Assembly: GCA_024275555.1 (NCBI GenBank)
Contig: JAJRYW010000675.1
Coordinates: 1 to 8,323, forward strand
Reading direction: 5' to 3'
Length of the DNA: 8,323 nt
DNA from: Calditrichota bacterium
GTDB taxonomy: Bacteria > Calditrichota > Calditrichia > RBG-13-44-9 > J075
The position numbers and the translations under genes were made by a program. Positions within the stretch are counted from its first letter, which is position 1. The number at the start of each line of letters is the position of its first letter. Of this stretch, positions 1 through 6,244 are shown piece by piece. The notes under the pieces are model-generated. The model made no database searches, was not told the origin of the DNA, and was given only the letters and a program-made list of their open reading frames with translations.

Positions 1-2
1 AT

Positions 3-141
3 TAAGTAAATGGTATTGAATAAACGACACTTTTTCAGGCACTACCGGCTTCGACAAGCTCAGCCTCCTGGCTGGGACTGCTGGCTGAGCTTGTCGAAGC
101 CAGCAAGTACGAATTGTCGTTTATTTAAGTGCAATTACTTA
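3..141. repeat. Nested inverted-repeat element (MITE/REP-like)
   Basis: Three concentric pairs of inverted arms are visible. The inner pair is a perfect 19-bp match (47-65 with 83-101) that begins ggcttcgacaagctcagc on the left arm and encloses a 17-nt loop. The middle pair is a perfect 11-bp match (aataaacgaca at 19-29, tgtcgtttatt at 115-125). The outer pair is 7 bp (taagtaa at 3-9, ttactta at 135-141). The segments between arms (30-46 and 102-114) do not pair, so a folded strand would give a long stem with an internal bulge. No transposase or coding capacity is present. It lies beyond the 3' end of the minus-strand operon, where such elements often settle. Because it starts at the window edge, its left boundary is unknown. 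Whether it is mobile, a REP-like repeat or a one-off cruciform cannot be told from a single copy. Confidence 0.75.
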
Positions 142-410
142 CATTTCTGACTCGCTGCTTCATCGATTTTCTTGTAACTTTTGAAAGCGATCATCGCGGC
201 ATCGCCTGGAAAAAGGTTTTACAATTGAGCAATAACAATTTCTTCTTTTTTGGGGGACCGGTTCTGCGCTGCACAACCCCGGCAGTAAGCCGATTCTGCC
301 AGAGAATATACCGGACAATCATCGTTTTTGCAAACTTGTGAAACGATTTTCATTGGAAAACGACGGCAGCAGAACTGCCTCGTGGAAATAATTTACTCCG
401 GCCGGGGCGA
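142..410. other. Intergenic region without a convincing gene
   Basis: These roughly 270 bases lie between the nested repeat and the last gene of the operon. I see no tRNA or rRNA and no protein with recognisable composition. The one plus-strand frame open through here (129-341, GTG start) starts inside the repeat, has no clear Shine-Dalgarno sequence and encodes an unremarkable peptide. The region holds a terminator-like hairpin (described separately) and a 7-bp inverted repeat, atcgttt at 321-327 with aaacgat at 341-347, followed on the plus strand by a short T run. That second hairpin could be a weak plus-strand terminator, but no plus-strand gene needs one. Confidence 0.6.
356..383 (-). 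terminator. Probable Rho-independent terminator of the operon
   Basis: On the minus strand, starting about 28 nt after the TGA stop of the last gene, the sequence reads acgaGGCAG, a loop ttctg, then CTGCC, one extra G, and tcgt followed by a short T run. This gives a 9-bp stem with a single bulged G and a four-residue T tract. The position just past the last gene fits an operon terminator. The short T tract makes it modest, so termination may be incomplete. Confidence 0.45.
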
Positions 411-1013
411 TCAGCTCTTTTTCAGGCGCTTGACCAGCTTATCGTACATTTCCCGGTAAGAAGATTTGGCAATCTGCTTGTAGAAGGAATCCCGGTAATT
501 GCGGGCCGTGCTGACCCCGTCAACAACCATATCGTAGACTTTCCATTCCCCGTCTACCCGGTGCATCTTGTAGACGATCTCCACATTTTTCCGCCCTTTG
601 TAGGCCGTTGTGGTCACCACAGCTTTGTCGCCGTTGATGACCGGTTTCTCATACTCAATCCGGTCGGCGCGGTAGATTTCCAGTTTCTTTACCGAGGAAT
701 TGCGGATCAGTTTCCGGAACACATCCACAAAATCCGCCCGTTCCTGCTCGGTGCGCTCTTTCCAATATTTCCCCAGGGCTAAGCGGGAGAGTTCCCGGAA
801 ATCAATCAGCCCATTGATAATATCTTTCAGTTTTTCCCGGGTGGCGTCATCGACCGTTTCACCGGCCTGGTCGAGGATTTTGCGGATGGTCTCGTTGCGG
901 GTGCGGATCAGTTCATCCGGGGCGGGTCCGGCGCCGGCAAAGAGAAAATTCGTCGCCGTAACAATTATGAGGAATGCCAGGGTCAGCCGATACACATGAC
1001 GATTCAAATACAT
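411..1013 (-). CDS. MlaC-family periplasmic phospholipid-binding protein
   Basis: This 200-residue protein matches the usual length and layout of the MlaC/Ttg2D/HpnM family (toluene-tolerance protein Ttg2, PF05494). Those proteins carry phospholipids or hopanoids through the periplasm in a hydrophobic pocket. Residues 1-26 look like a signal peptide: the positive start MYLNRHVYR, a hydrophobic core to about residue 25, then cleavage near FAGAG. The family pattern follows: IDFRELSRLALGKYW at 70-84, a helical segment with EQERADFVDVFRKL around 89-102, beta strands at about 113-152, and the diagnostic GEWKVYDMVVDGVS at 155-168 followed by NYRDSF. The start is supported by AGGAG eight nt upstream, which overlaps the stop codon of the tolC-like gene and implies translational coupling. 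It is the last gene of the operon. The likely job is shuttling a lipid between the RND permease and the outer membrane. The cargo is inferred, not visible. Confidence 0.9.
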   Translation of the reverse strand: MYLNRHVYRLTLAFLIIVTATNFLFAGAGPAPDELIRTRNETIRKILDQAGETVDDATREKLKDIINGLIDFRELSRLALGKYWKERTEQERADFVDVFRKLIRNSSVKKLEIYRADRIEYEKPVINGDKAVVTTTAYKGRKNVEIVYKMHRVDGEWKVYDMVVDGVSTARNYRDSFYKQIAKSSYREMYDKLVKRLKKS

Positions 1014-1021
1014 TAATTTCG

Positions 1022-1027
1022 CTCCTA
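1022..1027 (-). promoter_or_regulatory. RBS of the mlaC-like gene overlapping the tolC-like stop
   Basis: AGGAG on the minus strand (1022-1026) sits 8 nt before the ATG of the MlaC-family gene and shares bases with the TAG stop (1025-1027) of the upstream tolC-like gene. Ribosomes ending the first gene would be placed on the start site of the second, favouring coupled synthesis of the two proteins. Confidence 0.7.
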
Positions 1028-2413
1028 TTCTTGGGTCATCTTCTGCGAGAACAGATCGTAACCGATTTCCTTACTCAACTCAGCAATTAACACATTATAC
1101 GTAAAGATATTGCGGAGATGTTCCCCTTTCATGGAACTATTGGCTTTGTAGGCGTCGATCAGTTCCTTCACTTCCGCCAGGCCCAGGTCAAAGGACATCG
1201 ACACCGATCGCAGCCAATTTCCACTGGCTTTGAGCGCCCGCCGGCTCTCGCGGAGATTCTCCTGCGCCGCCAGCAGTTCCAGGTACTTTTTCTGCACATC
1301 CAATTGGATTTTTGTAAGCAGCAAATGCTCCTGGTCCGCCAGCTTCTGATATTCGTTCTGGGCCAGGCGCACTTTGTTGCGGGTTTGGGCAAAGTTCAGG
1401 TTCATCTTTAAGCCCACCACCATGGCCGGGCGAAAAAAATTGGTGGGATTATAGACCCAGGGATTCCTGGGATCATCGCGGTCCTGGGCGTAATTATATT
1501 TGATGCTCCCGGCCAGAAAGATTTGGGGATAATACTCGCTTTGCGAGACCCCGACCAGGGCGCGCCGGGCGCCCAGGCCCGCCCGCAACTGCTGCACTTC
1601 CGGGCGGCGCTGCATGGCCAGGTTGAGGTAGATCGGCAAGCTGTCGATGGCAACCGGGGCGGGGTCCAGGTATTGCTCTTCCGGCTGGAAGTCCACCCGC
1701 TCATCCTGGCCCATGGTTGCCAAGAGCGAGGCCCGGGCAAATTGCAGACCACGCCGGGCCTCCCGGTATTTCTTGTTTATCTCGTATCGGAAAATTTGCA
1801 GCTTAAACAGGTCGTTCTGGGAGACGTCTTCATCGCCCTCATCCAGTTTTTCATTCAGTTTGTCTTCCGCCTTGCCAATTTCCTTCCGGGCGTCGTCGAT
1901 TACTTCCAGGAGTTCTTGCCCCAGCAATATCCCCCAATAAAGCTTACGGGTCAGCAGGCGGATTTCCGCTTCTCTTTTCTCGAAGCCGGCTTTGCTGGCC
2001 TGCACCCCATACTCGGCCGCCTGGCGCAGGCTGCTCAGCTTGCCAAAGGTGTACAGCGGCTGAATCATACTGATCTCGGTTTCGGTAAACACGCGCAGGT
2101 CTGAGAAGCTGGTAGAAGTATCCGGCGAGGTGAGCACGCCGGTTTCGGTGTAAACCGCCCGGGCGCGGGGAATTGCCCCCCAGACGTTGCTCAGTTCAAA
2201 CTTGGGAAGGATCGAGGCGTTGGCCGCCTGGCTCTGTTTAATCTGCGCCTGTTCCACGGACAATTGCGCTTCTTTCAGCAAAGGATTGTTCTGCACTGCC
2301 AGGTTTTCGCACGCCTCCAGGCTCAGCACCAGCTTGGGCGGGGTCTGGCTAAGCGCCGGTTCCCGCGGGAACATCAGGGCGCCTATACATATCCAAAATA
2401 TCAGCCGATGCAT
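1025..2413 (-). CDS. TolC-family outer-membrane channel protein
   Basis: The 462-residue length, signal peptide and internal duplication fit the TolC/OEP family (PF02321). These proteins form trimers that make an outer-membrane beta barrel joined to a long periplasmic alpha-helical tunnel for export. The signal peptide covers about residues 1-22, ending PALS before QTPP. The first repeat begins with LSLEACENLAVQNNP (30-44), a typical OEP opening. It continues through a strand-rich segment (about 70-120) ending in QPLYTFGK (118-125), then long helices to about 235. The second repeat starts near LYLNLA-like sequence at 261-266 with RRPEVQQLRAGLGARRA (269-285), has strands around 297-340, then long helices to about 425. 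GGAGG lies 4 nt before the ATG. It sits 15 nt after the MlaC-DUF3047 gene and 11 nt before the mlaC-like gene. No adaptor protein (HlyD/AcrA type) is encoded in the window, so how it docks with the permease is open. Confidence 0.93.
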   Translation of the reverse strand: MHRLIFWICIGALMFPREPALSQTPPKLVLSLEACENLAVQNNPLLKEAQLSVEQAQIKQSQAANASILPKFELSNVWGAIPRARAVYTETGVLTSPDTSTSFSDLRVFTETEISMIQPLYTFGKLSSLRQAAEYGVQASKAGFEKREAEIRLLTRKLYWGILLGQELLEVIDDARKEIGKAEDKLNEKLDEGDEDVSQNDLFKLQIFRYEINKKYREARRGLQFARASLLATMGQDERVDFQPEEQYLDPAPVAIDSLPIYLNLAMQRRPEVQQLRAGLGARRALVGVSQSEYYPQIFLAGSIKYNYAQDRDDPRNPWVYNPTNFFRPAMVVGLKMNLNFAQTRNKVRLAQNEYQKLADQEHLLLTKIQLDVQKKYLELLAAQENLRESRRALKASGNWLRSVSMSFDLGLAEVKELIDAYKANSSMKGEHLRNIFTYNVLIAELSKEIGYDLFSQKMTQE

Positions 2414-2428
2414 TGAACCTCCGTCATC

Positions 2429-3706
2429 TTATTCCGCATCGAGAATTTTTTTAACGCCGGAATCCGCCTGGGCCGTCTTCAGGGCGCGGATGTCGTCATA
2501 GTCCGCATAGGCAAAAGAGTGGGTGGAGTTGGCGTCGGAGAGGATGCCGATGCCGATGGCCGTGTCCGGCGGATCGCCGCCGAAAGTGTCCCGGTAGGCC
2601 TGGTAGAGATCGAACACATAGGTGCGCCATTCTCCCAGGTGGTCGGCGCCCGACTCGGCAACCACCATCCAGGGTTTTCCGATCCCGTTGCGCAACATGG
2701 CCGAGCCGACCGGCAGGGTGGTGCTCCAGACAAATTTCACCGACACCGGAATAAGGCCCAGTTTCTTCTTGTAGGTAAAGTAAATCCCTGCGGCGCTATC
2801 GACGGTCTTGCCGTAGCGTTCATCGCCGCCCTCGGGAAGACGATGCGCCCGCCATCTGAAACTTACATAGCGGTATTTTTTCAGATTCCATTTGATTTTT
2901 TTGCCCAGTATGACCGACTCGCCCCGGTCGGTAGCGGCCAGGTACTTGTTGCCGTTTTCGATCTCCACCCGGTAGGGCTTGCGTTTTTCATTATCCTTTT
3001 TTTTCCACCCCCACCCGCGCGGAAGCTGGCCCGGGGTGCTGTCCTCAAAATCCTCCAGCACTACATAGCCGCTTTTGCTTAACTCGGCAATCAGGTACGG
3101 CAGGGAATAATCGTCGAGAAGATCATGGCAATACTTGTAATAATGGCGCATAAGGCTTTTTTTGCCAAACTTCAAATTGGTGATATTCCAGACGCCCCGG
3201 GCGTCGCGCACCAGGAATACGCGAATGTTCTTTTTTTCAGGGCTGCCGGTGAGTTGATAGTCCAGGGTGGCATTAAGGCCGTCCACCTTGTTTTTGACCA
3301 GGAGCAGTTTGCTGCCGCCGGTCAGCTTTTGCATGGCGGGTGCGGCCAGGATTTCCTCGACAATGGCAGTCGCCAACGCATCGCTAAACCGGTCTTTCAT
3401 CACCGGGGAGAGTTCTGCCCAGCGCTTCGACAGGAGCGTGCGGGAAAGATTGTTCAGGGCAAATAGCTCCCGGATATAGCTCAAATAGATCGCTTTCCGC
3501 CGGGGCGGGTCAAGCGTCTCCTCCTGTGCAGCCTGCTTCCATTTCTGGAAATAAGCCTGGATGCGTGCATCGGGATTGCTCTCTTCCCCCCGGGCCGTCC
3601 CGCTTTGCCGGCTCAGCAAGGGAACGGCAATCAAAATCACCAGAACCGTAAAAAAAGATATACGCCATTTATGGGAATTGAATATGAACAGCCATCGCAA
3701 TTGCAT
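2429..3706 (-). CDS. Exported MlaC-like / DUF3047 fusion protein
   Basis: This 425-residue protein appears to join two domains. Residues 1-39 carry a hydrophobic stretch (FFTVLVILIAVPLL, 18-31) acting as a signal peptide or anchor. Residues about 44-212 resemble MlaC: LFALNNLSRTLLSKRWAELS (81-100) matches the MlaC 'fdf..lsr..LG..W..ls' region, strands follow, and GVWNITNLKFGKKSLMRHYY (171-190) matches the 'W.vydv...G.S...nyr' end. From about 217 the sequence fits the beta-rich DUF3047 family: VLEDFED and LPRGWGW near its start, YRYVSFRWRA (278-287), DSAAGIYFTY (303-312), VKFVWSTT (323-330), GEWRTYVFDLYQAYRDTFGG (358-377) and GIGILSDANST..YADYDDI (385-406). GGAGG lies 4 nt before ATG. The MlaC half should bind lipid. 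DUF3047 has no established function; its strand pattern recalls carbohydrate-binding jelly rolls. The MlaC half is more diverged than the separate MlaC at the operon's end, so that call rests on motif resemblance. Confidence 0.78.
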   Translation of the reverse strand: MQLRWLFIFNSHKWRISFFTVLVILIAVPLLSRQSGTARGEESNPDARIQAYFQKWKQAAQEETLDPPRRKAIYLSYIRELFALNNLSRTLLSKRWAELSPVMKDRFSDALATAIVEEILAAPAMQKLTGGSKLLLVKNKVDGLNATLDYQLTGSPEKKNIRVFLVRDARGVWNITNLKFGKKSLMRHYYKYCHDLLDDYSLPYLIAELSKSGYVVLEDFEDSTPGQLPRGWGWKKKDNEKRKPYRVEIENGNKYLAATDRGESVILGKKIKWNLKKYRYVSFRWRAHRLPEGGDERYGKTVDSAAGIYFTYKKKLGLIPVSVKFVWSTTLPVGSAMLRNGIGKPWMVVAESGADHLGEWRTYVFDLYQAYRDTFGGDPPDTAIGIGILSDANSTHSFAYADYDDIRALKTAQADSGVKKILDAE

Positions 3707-3739
3707 TCCACCTCCGACTTTAATCAGTCTTTCTCCCTC

Positions 3740-6175
3740 CTACCCTTTCTCGGTTTGCTGAGGAACTTCCAGCAAACTCGCGGGCTTTTTAATCGGTAAA
3801 ATCTTTCCTTCAAACACCTGCAAGACCGCCGGGAGCACCACCACGGCAGACAGAAAGGTCGCCGCCAGTCCGATAATCGCCAAATCGCCGATGGAATTGA
3901 GGCCGGGATGACTGGCCATAATCAATCCGGAGTATCCCACAATGGTAGTTAAATTGGTCATCAGAATTGCGGCGCCGGTGGTTCTGAGCACATGATAAAG
4001 CGAGCCGCGCCCTTCTTCCCGGTAGCGATAGTAAATATGCACCCCGTTATCCACACCAATGCCGATAACGCTGGGAATGACCACGATATTGAAAAAGTTA
4101 AACTTCATGCCCACCAGGTACATCACCCCGCCCATCCACAGAACACCGATGACCAGCGGGGAAAGTACAAACAGGGCGGCTTTGATACTGCGGAAATCGA
4201 TCAGCACCACCAGGAAGACCACCAGCAAGGTGACCAGCACCGCCATTCGGCCTTCCCGGGTCAGGATTACCAGCATATCCGCCAGGATAATGTTGGAACT
4301 GGAGGCGTGATAAACGCGGCCGTCTGCGGTGCGTATCACGCCCACATCATCACGGAACTTGATAGCTTCTCTGCCGTCCCGCAAGGGCACGCTGGGGTAA
4401 ATAAAAACAAATTTCCCGATCTCTCCCTTTTTGTTGAGAAACTGGCGTTTATCTTTCTCCGGGAACTCATCCCAGGTAAAAGGGTGATCCACCTGCAAAT
4501 ATTTTTTGAATTCATCGAGGCGTTTTTTATCCTCTCCTTTCAGCACATCGGCGGCTTCTTCGTTGACCAACTTCCGGATTTTGCGGATGCGCTCCAGCCG
4601 CTCCGGTTGATCCGGCGGCACAAGGGTGCGGATGGAACGCACTGTTGCGATGGTGGGCGAGAGGGTGTCGCTGCGCATCTTCTCCCGTACGGCCGCCATG
4701 ATTGCTTCCATCTCCTCATCGTTTTCCGCTAAAACCACCGCCGGCGATTCCGAGAGTTTGAAAACTCCCTTAGTCTTTTCGCTGACGATCTTGCGCTCCG
4801 GGGTGATGGCACGCAGTTCGGTAAAATCGTATTCAAATCCAACCCGGGAGAGGCCGTAGAGCGAGAACAGGGTGATCAGGGCGGCGGCCAGCAAGATGGG
4901 TTTGGCGTAGCGGAATTCCCGCGCCTCAAACTCTACCGATTTATGGGCTTTCGGCTTTACTTTAAGTAAATGGTGTTTTTCCAGGAAGATGATGAAGGCC
5001 GGCAGCACAACCACCATGGCCGCCAGGGCAAAGAGGATGCCGATGCCGGCGATAAACCCCAGGTCCGAGAAGCCCCGGAAATCCATGAGCATCAGCGAGA
5101 AAAACGCCAGCGAGGTGGTCAGGGCGGTGGTCATCAGGGCTTTGCCGGTGGTGCAGGCCATCTTTTCAATCGACGCTTCCAGGGAGAGCCCCGCCTCGCG
5201 GCTTTCCATATAGCGGGCAAAGGCGTGGATGCCGTAGTCGATCCCCAGGCCGAATAAAATCACAAACAGAAAACCGGTGATGGTGTTCAGTTCTCCCAGC
5301 ACGGCGTAAGTAACGCCGAAGGTCCAGGCCAGGGAGAAGAGCAGGGTAACACTGATAAGCAGCGCCCCGAAGAGGCGGCGAAAATAAATAATGATGAGTA
5401 GGAATACCCCGCCAAGGCCGTAGTAGGCCGTGCCCAGGATGTCTTTGGAGACCACCTCAAACTCATCCAGCTTGTTTTTGAAATTTCCCCCGTAATAGAT
5501 TTGGAAATCCTTCCCGTCGGAACGGGCCTGCACCCGGGCAACAACCTGTTTAACCTCGGTGATCATTTCCCGGATGAAGCCAAGATTGGCGTTGGTTTCG
5601 CTGGGAAAGATTTTCATCACTAACACGGTGCTGTCGGCGTTGCTGTAATACTCGCTGGGAATTTTTTGCCGGTACTCCTCAATCATTTTGTCGAAGGAAC
5701 TGTCTTCTTCTGATTGGTCTTCATCGCCGAACAGATCCTCCACAAAGAGGGGATTAAGCTTCTGTTTTTCCCGGGCAATTTTGTCTTCCAGGCGGGCGTA
5801 GATGGTGTCCAGCTCGGCCGGCGCCAGGAACAGGAGGGCGTTTTTCTCGTAAAAGCGGACGTCGTTTTTGTAATCCACATATTTGATACGCGGGCTTTTC
5901 AGCAACTCGGCGGCAAGCTGGTCGGCAAACTTCCTGGCCGCACCAAAGTTGCTGGTCTCGATCACCAATCGAAGCTGACCGATTCCCCCCACCTCTTCCT
6001 TGATGCGGTTGAGGGCCTTAACGCTTTCGAAATTTTCCGGAAGCAGGGCGGTCAGGTCGGTTTGCAGTTTTAATTTGCTGCCGTAAAAACCGCCTATCAG
6101 GGCGGAAAGAATGGCAACGATGATAATCTGTTTGTAGTATTTTTGAATCAGGAAGCAAACTTTGTGCAGATCCAA
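3740..6175 (-). CDS. RND-superfamily (MMPL/HpnN-like) lipid or hydrophobe exporter
   Basis: This 811-residue inner-membrane permease has the duplicated RND plan in the compact MMPL/HpnN form, which exports lipids, hopanoids or other hydrophobic molecules using the proton gradient. TM1 is about residues 15-31. A periplasmic domain (about 32-245) follows, containing TDLTALLPENF (39-49), typical of MMPL proteins, and an acidic stretch at about 150-162. TM2-6 lie at about 246-398 and include GIDYGIHAFARY (311-322). TM7 is about 425-441, a second periplasmic domain follows, and TM8-12 lie at about 641-790 with GVDNGVHIYYRY (707-718). Asp313 and Asp709 in these paired motifs are the expected proton-relay residues. 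The start is TTG: an in-frame TGA lies just upstream, no ATG occurs near the start of the frame, and GAGG lies 7 nt before the TTG. It is followed after 33 nt by the MlaC-DUF3047 gene. Hopanoid, phospholipid or another lipid are all possible cargoes. Confidence 0.9.
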   Translation of the reverse strand: MDLHKVCFLIQKYYKQIIIVAILSALIGGFYGSKLKLQTDLTALLPENFESVKALNRIKEEVGGIGQLRLVIETSNFGAARKFADQLAAELLKSPRIKYVDYKNDVRFYEKNALLFLAPAELDTIYARLEDKIAREKQKLNPLFVEDLFGDEDQSEEDSSFDKMIEEYRQKIPSEYYSNADSTVLVMKIFPSETNANLGFIREMITEVKQVVARVQARSDGKDFQIYYGGNFKNKLDEFEVVSKDILGTAYYGLGGVFLLIIIYFRRLFGALLISVTLLFSLAWTFGVTYAVLGELNTITGFLFVILFGLGIDYGIHAFARYMESREAGLSLEASIEKMACTTGKALMTTALTTSLAFFSLMLMDFRGFSDLGFIAGIGILFALAAMVVVLPAFIIFLEKHHLLKVKPKAHKSVEFEAREFRYAKPILLAAALITLFSLYGLSRVGFEYDFTELRAITPERKIVSEKTKGVFKLSESPAVVLAENDEEMEAIMAAVREKMRSDTLSPTIATVRSIRTLVPPDQPERLERIRKIRKLVNEEAADVLKGEDKKRLDEFKKYLQVDHPFTWDEFPEKDKRQFLNKKGEIGKFVFIYPSVPLRDGREAIKFRDDVGVIRTADGRVYHASSSNIILADMLVILTREGRMAVLVTLLVVFLVVLIDFRSIKAALFVLSPLVIGVLWMGGVMYLVGMKFNFFNIVVIPSVIGIGVDNGVHIYYRYREEGRGSLYHVLRTTGAAILMTNLTTIVGYSGLIMASHPGLNSIGDLAIIGLAATFLSAVVVLPAVLQVFEGKILPIKKPASLLEVPQQTEKG

Positions 6176-6181
6176 GATGTA

Positions 6182-6186
6182 ACCTC
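6182..6186 (-). promoter_or_regulatory. RBS that fixes the TTG start of the RND gene
   Basis: On the minus strand GAGGT ends 6 nt before the TTG codon at 6175-6173. An in-frame TGA lies a few codons upstream with no ATG between, so this site and the TTG together define the start. The weak start codon may hold down synthesis of this large membrane protein relative to its downstream partners. Confidence 0.65.
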
Positions 6187-6244
6187 GTATTCAATTGCGT
6201 TCATTTTATGGTCCGGTAATCAGGCCAGGATTCGTATTCGCTGG

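Noticed and set aside
129..341. 70-codon plus-strand open frame with GTG start
   Set aside because: It begins inside the inverted repeat, lacks a clear Shine-Dalgarno sequence, has no recognisable motif, and follows no coding pattern seen in the other genes. Treated as chance.
321..347. 7-bp inverted repeat followed by a short T run on the plus strand
   Set aside because: The stem is short and mostly AT with a 13-nt loop, and there is no plus-strand gene for it to terminate.
1523..2104. 193-codon plus-strand frame opposite the tolC-like gene
   Set aside because: Fully contained opposite a clear TolC-family gene. It arises from the GC-rich codon pattern of the real gene and shows no domain signature of its own.
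3992..4732. 246-codon plus-strand frame opposite the RND gene
   Set aside because: Its length is notable, but it is rich in His and Gln as expected for the reverse complement of coding sequence, has no membrane or catalytic motif, and the opposite strand has clear RND motifs.
4963..4975. 12-bp match (taagtaaatggt) to the left edge of the nested repeat
   Set aside because: It lies inside the RND coding sequence, and a single 12-bp match is expected by chance in a window of this size.
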